From positions 1 through 49,107 of IMG/VR virus record IMGVR_UViG_3300036399_000097: a stretch of DNA of 49,107 nt; one strand, written 5' to 3'. The notes under the pieces are model-generated. The model saw only the letters and a program-made list of their open reading frames with translations. It ran no database searches and was not told the origin of the DNA. Both the position numbers and the translations under genes were made by a program. Source of the DNA: a virus. Positions 36,584 through 43,333 of this stretch are shown here, in pieces. Position 1 is the first letter of the stretch. Each line of letters begins with the position of its first letter.

Positions 36584-37246
36584 ATGTCTTGCGGTTGTAA
36601 CGATACTCCTCTACCTCTAGGTAACTGTAATGATGGTTGTGCAGATTGCTCACCAACTAACGCTACTAATTTAACACCTTGTATAGGTGGTGAAACATGT
36701 GATGAAATTATTACATCTAATTGTACCAAATTAGTTGGATCAAATTTTCCAGCATTAGGTATATTAGACGGTGATAGATTAACCACTATACTAAGTAAGT
36801 TACATAAACTTATTAATAGTAATAGTACATTTCTTACCCCAATCACTAGAGCTACTTATGTAGCTACATCTACAACAACTGTACCTATGGTTGTAAGATA
36901 TTTAGGACTTGGACCTGTATATACATCAACACCTGGAGCAACTGGTACTACCACTGCTATTACTGTTGGTTCTACAGCTGGTCTTGTTGTAGGTATGACT
37001 TTAGAAGTTACTGCTGGTCTAGGAGCTTTTCCTGCTGGGGCAACTGTTGCAGCTATTACAAGTGCTACAATTTTTGCAGCTTCTGTTGCACCTTCTACAG
37101 CCTTATCTGGAGGAGCTTCAGTTATTACAGCTACTGGAACTGATCATCAAGTATTTAGTATTACAGTGACTCAAGGAACACCAAAAACATTTAAAGCATT
37201 TGTTGGCTCAGTGGTTAAAGTGAGCGGCACAGGTACAATTGTATAA
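36584..37246 (+). CDS. Cys-rich N-terminus structural protein
   Basis: 220 residues. The first 55 residues contain about ten Cys (MSCGCNDTPLPLGNCNDGCA, PCIGGETCDEI), possibly metal-binding or disulphide-linked. A helical linker (RLTTILSKLHKLINSN) leads to a Thr/Ala/Gly-rich beta domain (AITVGSTAGLVVGMTLEV). The layout parallels the gene at 34752. Probably a decoration or fibre protein; function unknown. Confidence 0.65.
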   Translation: MSCGCNDTPLPLGNCNDGCADCSPTNATNLTPCIGGETCDEIITSNCTKLVGSNFPALGILDGDRLTTILSKLHKLINSNSTFLTPITRATYVATSTTTVPMVVRYLGLGPVYTSTPGATGTTTAITVGSTAGLVVGMTLEVTAGLGAFPAGATVAAITSATIFAASVAPSTALSGGASVITATGTDHQVFSITVTQGTPKTFKAFVGSVVKVSGTGTIV

Positions 37247-37257
37247 TTAATAATCAT

Positions 37258-37713
37258 ATGCCAGTAGCACCTTGTAATACATTAAAAACTTTAACTATAG
37301 ATTATAGTACAACTAGTATAACACCTAGTGGTGGTTACACTGTTAAGTGGCGTGCCGTAGGAGACGATGTATGGCATTTAGAACCTAATAAAAGAGCTAA
37401 TCCAATTGTTATATCTGGTGTTCCTTCTTGCTATCCATTAGAAGTTCAACTATTAGTTGACTGTGGTACAGGATTACAAGTTGTTGAAACATTTGGTGTA
37501 CAAGGTTCAGGATCTAGTTCATGTTATGAGTTTGGTCTTCTAGACACAGCACAATATACATATACACCATGCGGTACTTCAAGTTCTGTAACTATATATA
37601 ATACCAGCACTATAGGTATACAAGAAGTAAATCCAACGATATGTGCAGTAGATGGTTCAGTGAGTGGTGGTGGATATACTCGTTTGCAACAATGTTTAGG
37701 AACTCAAGCATAA
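37258..37713 (+). CDS. FN3-like adhesin domain protein
   Basis: 151 residues. The N-terminal 85 residues have an FN3-like pattern (KTLTIDYSTTSITPSGGYTV, KWRAVGDDVW, VISGVPSCYPLEVQLLV) related to the starts of the proteins at 37718 and 39045. The C-terminal 60 residues are Cys- and Gly-containing beta sequence. Part of a row of short beta-sandwich proteins. Confidence 0.65.
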   Translation: MPVAPCNTLKTLTIDYSTTSITPSGGYTVKWRAVGDDVWHLEPNKRANPIVISGVPSCYPLEVQLLVDCGTGLQVVETFGVQGSGSSSCYEFGLLDTAQYTYTPCGTSSSVTIYNTSTIGIQEVNPTICAVDGSVSGGGYTRLQQCLGTQA

Positions 37714-37717
37714 TTAA

Positions 37718-38842
37718 ATGGCTAATCAACTAACTATAAACTTTACTGCAGCAGTACCAGCACCTTCTAGTGGATATCTAGTTAGGTATTGGGAAACTTC
37801 TACGCCTGGAACAGTTTTAACAACAACTGTTACAAGTAGTCCTGCTGTTATTACTGGTTTAGCTGGTTATAACTATACAGGTACAATTGAATCTGTATGT
37901 AGTTTTGGTAACTCTACAAGAGTGAATTTTACAGATGCAGTTTGTAATGTAACATTTAATGTTTCTTCTACTTCTCCAACTAACCAAGGTGGTACTAATG
38001 GTACAGCTACAATTAGTAATATTGTAGGAGGATCTGGAACATATACATACAGTTGGAATACAGTTCCAGCTCAGACAACAATTACAGCTACTGGATTAAC
38101 AGCTGGTCAAACCTATGTAGCTACAGTTACTGATACGATTACTGGTTGTGTAACTACAGGAAATATTGTAATTGGTCAGACAAACTTTACGTTTGATGCT
38201 GACTACATGGTGATTACTTATCAGTTTAGTGATGGAGTAGATTTAGATACACGTACAAGAATTGTATCTATTGATGGTACAACATATCCAGATCAAAATG
38301 GTCAAGATAAGCATATTGGATTTGATCAGTATAATGCAACACCATCAAATGCAACTTATCCAGGAGAAGAAACTGTAGCTAATATGTGCGGTTTAGGTAC
38401 TCAACCATTAGCAGTATGGGGTGGAGATAATAGAGGTCAAGGGTTTGAAACTGTAATGATTGACTTTACTCAACTTGGTGCAGGACAAAATCAAGTGGTG
38501 ATAGACTGCCGTGCTTTATGGTGGGTGAATGTTGGTACTAATCCTGTTAATATAGGTTTTACACTTTATAAAGGTGGTTGTATGGTTAAGCAAGGTCGCA
38601 ATGGTTCTCCAGCATATAGTTTTACAAATATTGGATATACGGCAACTTTAACACAAGCTTCTGCTAGTAAAGTGATTACAGCTTTTAATAATAATAGTGT
38701 AGCTACAGGATCTTCTGATTTAGAAAACCCTAATATTTATGCTGGTACATCAAGAGGTCAGCGTTTAGCTGTTATTACATATAACAGAAGTACAAACGTA
38801 GGTAATATAAATATTAATGATACAACAACTCCTGTAGTATAA
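37718..38842 (+). CDS. Adhesin with FN3-like domain and SprB-type repeat
   Basis: 374 residues in three parts. Residues 1-75 are an FN3-like domain (PAPSSGYLVRYWETSTPGTV). Residues about 80-148 are a SprB-type repeat (TNQGGTNGTATISNIVGGSG, YTYSWN, GLTAGQTYVATVTD, TGC), a family named for the flavobacterial gliding adhesin SprB. Residues 150-374 are a distinct beta-rich C-terminal domain (MVITYQFSDGVDLDTRTRIV, LAVWGGDNRGQGFETV) likely to be the binding head. The stop overlaps the next ATG. Strong hint of a gliding flavobacterial host; receptor unknown. Confidence 0.75.
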   Translation: MANQLTINFTAAVPAPSSGYLVRYWETSTPGTVLTTTVTSSPAVITGLAGYNYTGTIESVCSFGNSTRVNFTDAVCNVTFNVSSTSPTNQGGTNGTATISNIVGGSGTYTYSWNTVPAQTTITATGLTAGQTYVATVTDTITGCVTTGNIVIGQTNFTFDADYMVITYQFSDGVDLDTRTRIVSIDGTTYPDQNGQDKHIGFDQYNATPSNATYPGEETVANMCGLGTQPLAVWGGDNRGQGFETVMIDFTQLGAGQNQVVIDCRALWWVNVGTNPVNIGFTLYKGGCMVKQGRNGSPAYSFTNIGYTATLTQASASKVITAFNNNSVATGSSDLENPNIYAGTSRGQRLAVITYNRSTNVGNININDTTTPVV

Positions 38843-39045
38843 TGAAAGATTTAATAGACATAATAAATAATAATTTAGGTTCAGACCGTATAGTGCATGC
38901 TAAATATGAACTTAACAATAGTCATTTTAGTATTTATAAAGAACATGATGGTACTAGATGTGTAGTGATTAAAGATCATAATACTCTTAGTCCATTCTTT
39001 AACAATCTTATTGAAGCAGATACTTGGATAAATACTAATTCATAA
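38842..39045 (+). CDS. Small hypothetical protein after the SprB-type adhesin
   Basis: 67 residues, coupled by one-base overlaps to both neighbours. It has an N-terminal helix (MKDLIDIINNNLG) and strands (HFSIYKEHDG, RCVVIKDHN). Not recognised. Its size and its place after a binding protein are like the fibre companions at 32503 and 33273, but the sequence is not obviously related to them. Confidence 0.6.
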   Translation: MKDLIDIINNNLGSDRIVHAKYELNNSHFSIYKEHDGTRCVVIKDHNTLSPFFNNLIEADTWINTNS

Positions 39046-39272
39046 TGGCAACATTAACTGTAACTTTTCCGGCAGCAACGCCTGCCCCTTCATTGGGGTA
39101 TAGGATAAAGTATTGGCCTACTAGTGATCCTACAAATATAACTACTGCTACTTCAGCTACTAATACATTTGTAGCTGCAGGAATAACAGGTACAGGATTT
39201 GCAGGCACTGTAGAAGCAATTTGTGGCGGTGGTGTTTATGGAGCACCAAGACCCTTTATAGCAACAGTTTAA
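39045..39272 (+). CDS. Single FN3-like domain protein
   Basis: 75 residues, almost exactly one domain. TVTFPAATPAPSLGYRIKYW and FAGTVEAICGGGVYG align by eye with the first 75 residues of the SprB-type adhesin, so it is a stand-alone paralogue of that domain. Last gene of its unit, followed by a terminator. Possibly a decoration protein or a decaying copy. Confidence 0.65.
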   Translation: MATLTVTFPAATPAPSLGYRIKYWPTSDPTNITTATSATNTFVAAGITGTGFAGTVEAICGGGVYGAPRPFIATV

Positions 39273-39285
39273 AATATAAAAAAAA

Positions 39286-39355
39286 GTCAGTGGTTTTGTT
39301 GGTTTCCCTGACATTACAAAACCCCTGGTGTTTCTACATCGGGGGTTTCTTTTTA
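39286..39355 (+). terminator. Terminator with possible competing hairpin
   Basis: The terminator stem AAACCCC (39319-39325) pairs with GGGGTTT (39342-39348), extended inwards by GGTG/CATC, followed by a T-rich tract (39346-39354, one C). An upstream segment GGTTTTG (39292-39298) can pair with CAAAACC (39317-39323), which uses part of the terminator's 5' arm, so the two stems exclude each other. A further small stem GTCAG/CTGAC (39286-39290/39308-39312) lies upstream. Confidence 0.78.
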
Positions 39356-39382
39356 ACATTGTTAGAAAATTGTGTATAAAAT
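39351..39382 (+). promoter_or_regulatory. Weak candidate promoter for the tail unit
   Basis: TTTT (39351-39354), 20 nt, then TATAAAAT (39375-39382). It has the same spacing and the same overlap with a terminator T-tract as the promoters at 13706 and 34155, but both boxes deviate. It would serve the metallophosphoesterase gene at 39431. Confidence 0.3.
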
Positions 39383-39430
39383 ATTAAAATATTAAAAATT
39401 TTGCTATAGCTTTATATACCATATACTAAA

Positions 39431-40756
39431 ATGCATTATATGAACCTTATCAATCAGGTGTATGGCTCCCTTAAATGGAAAAAAACAGATGACTTCTGTG
39501 CCTCTAAGTTAGGTGTTTCTTTACAAAAATACCAAGAAATCAAAAAACAAATTTCTCAAACTAAAGATCTCTTACAAACTGAACTTGACAGTAGTCTGAT
39601 AGACATTGTGGGTAAAAGGATGCTTGAGTTAATAGATGATGAAACTATTAAGAATCAGTATATTTCTGATTTAGAAAATCAATTAGTAGATGCCGTCAAC
39701 CAAAATAAGGAAAAGGTTGTTGAATTTAAAGAAAACTTAGAAGACGGTACAGCTGAGATTAAAGGTATAGCATTTGCTGAACCTAAAAGTCCAGAAGAGA
39801 TTATTAGAATCCTTAAGATAGACACTGAGAAGTGGAAGCTTAGTTCATATTGGAACAAGCAACATAAAGACTACTGGTTGATTTCAGCCATGATTACTCA
39901 GAAGACCTTGGAAGTCAAGGACTTACTAAAAGAAACAATAGATAATTTTAATCCGTCATATAAACCCATTGCAGAGGTTTTTATAAATGACAATTATTCT
40001 GATCCCACTGTGGGGGTCTTGAGTATTCAAGATCTTCACTTTGGTAAAGAAGGTAATGATGATATAGTAAAAGAGTTTAGAGAAGCAGTATCTACGCTTG
40101 TAGTGAAGACTTATCATAGCCACAAAGTGGATAAGATGATATATGTGATTGGAGGGGACCTTCTTAACATGGATACCTTCAGTGGACTAACTACCAAGGG
40201 TACACCAGTAGACAACGACTACAGGGCTCAGGATGCTTATAACATGGCATTTGATTCTCTTTACTGGAGTATTAACTTTATTAAGCAGTTTTGTGACACT
40301 TTACATATCGTATACTTGCCAGGCAACCATGATAGATTAAGTTCCTATCACATGGCTCATGCCTTGTCTAAATGTTTTAATGGTTCTACGAATATAATCT
40401 TTGATGTGGAATATGCTGAAAGAAAAGTTATTACTTATGGTAGTAACTTTTTTGCATTTGAGCATGGGGATGTAACTAAGAAAATGACAGCTTTAGTTTA
40501 TGCTACAGAATTCCCAGAACAATGGGGAACCACGTTGTATAGAACTTGTTACACAGGACACTTCCATAGTAAGAAGGTCACCGAGTTTGTAACAGACAAT
40601 GAGGTTCATGGTTTTGCTATTAAGCATTTACCAAGTCTTTGTAAGTCAGATTACTGGCATTATCACAATAAATTCATTGGGGCCAAGCGTCAAGCTATTA
40701 TGGAAATACATCATGGAACAAAGGGAAAGATTTCTGAATTTATATACACTGTTTAA
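39431..40756 (+). CDS. Calcineurin-like metallophosphoesterase
   Basis: 441 residues. Residues about 195-385 contain the full metal-binding set of calcineurin-like phosphoesterases: D201 and H203 (QDLHFG), D243 and N246 (GGDLLN), N299, H300 and D301 (PGNHDR), H345 (FEHGD), H377 and H379 (GHFH). The N-terminal 190 residues are helical; a small helix-turn-helix-like segment lies near residues 20-45 (DDFCASKLGVSLQKYQEIKK). Such proteins occur in Bacteroidota phages; they could act on nucleic acid ends, nucleotides or phosphoproteins. The substrate is unknown. Start alternatives are Met1 and Met4. Confidence 0.88.
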   Translation: MHYMNLINQVYGSLKWKKTDDFCASKLGVSLQKYQEIKKQISQTKDLLQTELDSSLIDIVGKRMLELIDDETIKNQYISDLENQLVDAVNQNKEKVVEFKENLEDGTAEIKGIAFAEPKSPEEIIRILKIDTEKWKLSSYWNKQHKDYWLISAMITQKTLEVKDLLKETIDNFNPSYKPIAEVFINDNYSDPTVGVLSIQDLHFGKEGNDDIVKEFREAVSTLVVKTYHSHKVDKMIYVIGGDLLNMDTFSGLTTKGTPVDNDYRAQDAYNMAFDSLYWSINFIKQFCDTLHIVYLPGNHDRLSSYHMAHALSKCFNGSTNIIFDVEYAERKVITYGSNFFAFEHGDVTKKMTALVYATEFPEQWGTTLYRTCYTGHFHSKKVTEFVTDNEVHGFAIKHLPSLCKSDYWHYHNKFIGAKRQAIMEIHHGTKGKISEFIYTV

Positions 40757-40817
40757 ACTTTAAAAGTTTACCTAGGAAACCTCATAGATTTTTCGTAAAT
40801 TATTAATGTAGAACATT

Positions 40818-41402
40818 GTGACAAGAGTATTTAAAAAACCAGATCTTACAGCTCCAAGGTATAGACCCAAAAAGCTAAACTTAACTAATATAGACTCATA
40901 TAGGAAATTCGTAGAAGAAAATCCAAGATATGCTAATATTACTTTAGAGAAGTTTAAAGAGGTTATATCTTTATTTAATGGTAAGATTTGGCAGACAGTT
41001 ATTGATGAAAGAGATGGCGTAGAGCTACCAGAACAGTTAGGATATATCTTTATAGGATCATGTGGTCGTAAAAAGAGTAATGTGGATTTTAATAAAAGTA
41101 GAGAACACGGAGTTATTATTCAACATCAGAACTGGGATTCAGATCAATACATGGCTAAAATATTCTATACAAACTTTGAAACTAAGTATAGATTCAAGCA
41201 CAATGACATGTGGAGCTTTGTTGGTATAAGAGATTTTAAAAGAACAGTTGGTAAGACCTATCCAGAAGAGTGGAAGAAGTATGTTGTGGTTGATGATCTG
41301 GTAAGAGTTAGTAAAGTGTTTAGAATACAGAAATATAAAGATTATAAGAAACAAGAAGTTGTCAAACTACTAGATGAGTATGACGAGTTTAATTTAGACT
41401 AA
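40818..41402 (+). CDS. Conserved phage protein before ring-like genes
   Basis: 194 residues, basic N-terminus (MTRVFKKPDLTAPRYRPKKL), then a folded domain with GVELPEQLGYIFIGSCG, HGVIIQHQNW and MWSFVGIRDFKRTV. The start is GTG; an in-frame TAG at 40809-40811 rules out a much longer form, and ATT at 40815 is the only other choice. I associate this pattern with Bacteroidota phages but know no function. The basic character would suit DNA or connector binding. The 61-nt gap upstream holds a small AAACT/AGTTT repeat and a CCTAGG palindrome. Confidence 0.7.
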   Translation: MTRVFKKPDLTAPRYRPKKLNLTNIDSYRKFVEENPRYANITLEKFKEVISLFNGKIWQTVIDERDGVELPEQLGYIFIGSCGRKKSNVDFNKSREHGVIIQHQNWDSDQYMAKIFYTNFETKYRFKHNDMWSFVGIRDFKRTVGKTYPEEWKKYVVVDDLVRVSKVFRIQKYKDYKKQEVVKLLDEYDEFNLD

Positions 41403-41403
41403 A

Positions 41404-42078
41404 ATGGCTAAAAGCACAATAGGAGATATTACTTCAAGAATTAGAAGTCAGGTTAAAGCAGTGAAACAAGATTCAATGCTTACTGATCGTTTAATCTATA
41501 GTATCATTCTTAAACATTCCAAATGGTTAATGAAGCGTGAAGACTCTAAGAATAGACTTATGAGTTTTTCTGGCGTTATGCAAACTATGGACTTTGTTGA
41601 GCTTATAGAAATTGATAAAGTGGAAGCATGCTGTACAGGTTTAAAATCTGATTGTAAGATTAAACGTACTAAAGATAAGATGCCTATCTTTTTACAAGGA
41701 TATTATGGACCCCTTATCCGTACTATATCTTCTATAGATGGTTCAGAAGAATTACAACCAACACTTCCTAGTGTATATTTAGGTTTATCAAAGTCTAAAA
41801 ACTTTAGATTTAATAAAGCTAAGTATTATTGGTACTTAGATGACTATCTATACTTTCCTAATTTAGAATGGGATGCTATACGTATAGAAGGAATCTTTGA
41901 AGAAGATATCAGTATGTACACTTGTGCTCCTGATAGTTGTATACAGAAGATAGATTTACTATTCAATGTTCCTGATTATTTATTTGGGGAACTAGAAGCT
42001 GCTGTATTAAAAGATATTATTGCTATGTATCAGATACCTTCTGACGCATCTCCTGATAAACAAAATGTTGCTCGTTAA
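41404..42078 (+). CDS. Ring/connector-like protein
   Basis: 224 residues with N-terminal helices (TIGDITSRIRSQVKAVKQDS, TDRLIYSIILKHSKWLMKRE), a beta core with Cys (VEACCTGLKSDCKI), a Tyr/Trp-rich stretch (AKYYWYLDDYLYFPNLEWD) and a C-terminal helix (FGELEAAVLKDIIAMYQIP). This is the design of crAss-like ring proteins that link portal to muzzle. The location just before the muzzle-like gene agrees. The stop overlaps the next ATG (taATG). Confidence 0.65.
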   Translation: MAKSTIGDITSRIRSQVKAVKQDSMLTDRLIYSIILKHSKWLMKREDSKNRLMSFSGVMQTMDFVELIEIDKVEACCTGLKSDCKIKRTKDKMPIFLQGYYGPLIRTISSIDGSEELQPTLPSVYLGLSKSKNFRFNKAKYYWYLDDYLYFPNLEWDAIRIEGIFEEDISMYTCAPDSCIQKIDLLFNVPDYLFGELEAAVLKDIIAMYQIPSDASPDKQNVAR

Positions 42079-42971
42079 TGAAAACAGAACCAAAATATAG
42101 GACATTTGATGAGCTTCTGAATGAGGTTAGTACAGACTTTGTTATGTATAATAATGAAGGCTTGATTGAACCTGCACAGCTTATTAAAGTGGCACAACGT
42201 GTTAGTTACGATCTAGGTGTTAGAATTCACGGTACAAAAGAAAAAGTATTAGATGTAGAAAAGAAAAAGACTAAACTTCCTGATGATTTTTATATTCTTA
42301 ACTATGCTTACTTATGTGGCGAGACTACCCACAGTGATTCCGTAATGCATGGTCGTCACACTGAAAATGTTATTCTTGACCCTACACATTGTAAAAATGT
42401 AAGTGGTCAAAACACATGTAATAAATGTGGGCAGGTTGACACTACATGTATATGTGAGAGAACATATAGTGTAGAATGTAAGACGGGGGAAAAGATTTAT
42501 GTTCAAGTTGTAGAAAAGCGTAAGTATGAAACTAGAACATATACAAGCTTTCAGAAACTTGATATATCCACTTCTACAGGAAGAAAGGATGCTTTAGATA
42601 ATTCTGGTAATGGAGCCTACATAAAGAATGGTTTTGTTTATACAAACTTTGAGACAGGTAAAATATATATTTCATACCAAGGTGCATTAGAAGATGATGA
42701 TGGTAACTTATTAGTCCTTGATCATCCAATGATTAATGAGTATTATGAGTATGCTATGAAACAGCGTATTCTAGAAAACTTGTATATGAATGGAGAAGAC
42801 GTGGCTCAGAAGATGAGCATGGTTGAGCAAAGATTAAGAGGTGCTAGAAATAACGCTCTTAGTATTGTAAACACTCCAGACTTTGCAGAAATGAAAAAGC
42901 TATGGGAAACAAATCGTAAAGCTCAATATAATAAGTATTACGATATGTTTAAATCATCAGAAGGATACTAA
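42078..42971 (+). CDS. Ring/connector-like protein with zinc-knuckle insert
   Basis: 297 residues. The N-terminal helices (FDELLNEVSTDF, EPAQLIKVAQRVSYDLG), a beta core and a long helical end (KMSMVEQRLRGARNNALSI) fit a ring/connector protein. Inserted at 105-134 are Cys at 105, 114, 117, 124, 126 and 134 (CNKCGQVDTTCIC), a likely zinc site with the same CNxCG...CxC signature as the miniprotein at 14360. Translationally coupled to the gene before it. Confidence 0.65.
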   Translation: MKTEPKYRTFDELLNEVSTDFVMYNNEGLIEPAQLIKVAQRVSYDLGVRIHGTKEKVLDVEKKKTKLPDDFYILNYAYLCGETTHSDSVMHGRHTENVILDPTHCKNVSGQNTCNKCGQVDTTCICERTYSVECKTGEKIYVQVVEKRKYETRTYTSFQKLDISTSTGRKDALDNSGNGAYIKNGFVYTNFETGKIYISYQGALEDDDGNLLVLDHPMINEYYEYAMKQRILENLYMNGEDVAQKMSMVEQRLRGARNNALSIVNTPDFAEMKKLWETNRKAQYNKYYDMFKSSEGY

Positions 42972-42973
42972 AA

Positions 42974-43333
42974 ATGAGTCTAAGTACCACCATAAAATTA
43001 CCTACTTATAGCTGTAAAATTATTATAAGTGTAGTTGATAGTGTTACTATCGAAGCAGACAGAATATATAAAAGACATAAAGTAAAAGAAACATTCGGTG
43101 ATGAAGCAGAAGGTGCTTTAGTTATGCCAGATTCAGATGTTTACTATTTACTAATAGGAGTAAAGTATCTAACTCATAATACAATAGCTCATGAAATATT
43201 TCATGCTGCGGTTAGAGTGACTGAAGATAGAGGAGTGGTAGATGAAGAAGCACAAGCTTGGTTAGCAGGACACTTAACTGGGGTTACATATAAATTTTTA
43301 GAAAAGAAGAAGCTTGAAATAAAACATGGCTGA
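42974..43333 (+). CDS. Minimal HExxH zinc metallopeptidase
   Basis: 119 residues. H73-E74-x-x-H77 (IAHEIFHAAV) is the zinc-binding and catalytic motif of zincins; DEEAQAWLAGHL (90-101) resembles the glutamate-bearing helix that supplies the third ligand in ImmA/IrrE-like (M78) peptidases, with Glu91 or Glu92 as candidates. The N-terminal 65 residues are beta-rich. There is no signal peptide or transmembrane helix. It is placed between a ring-like gene and the muzzle-like gene and overlaps the latter by eight bases, so a role in tail or head maturation, or in cutting a host protein after ejection, is plausible. Activity is not shown. Confidence 0.72.
   Translation: MSLSTTIKLPTYSCKIIISVVDSVTIEADRIYKRHKVKETFGDEAEGALVMPDSDVYYLLIGVKYLTHNTIAHEIFHAAVRVTEDRGVVDEEAQAWLAGHLTGVTYKFLEKKKLEIKHG

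Noticed and set aside
37718-38842. Diversity-generating retroelement target
   Set aside because: No reverse transcriptase, template repeat or C-type lectin-like variable region was seen; the C-terminal domain looks like an ordinary beta adhesin.
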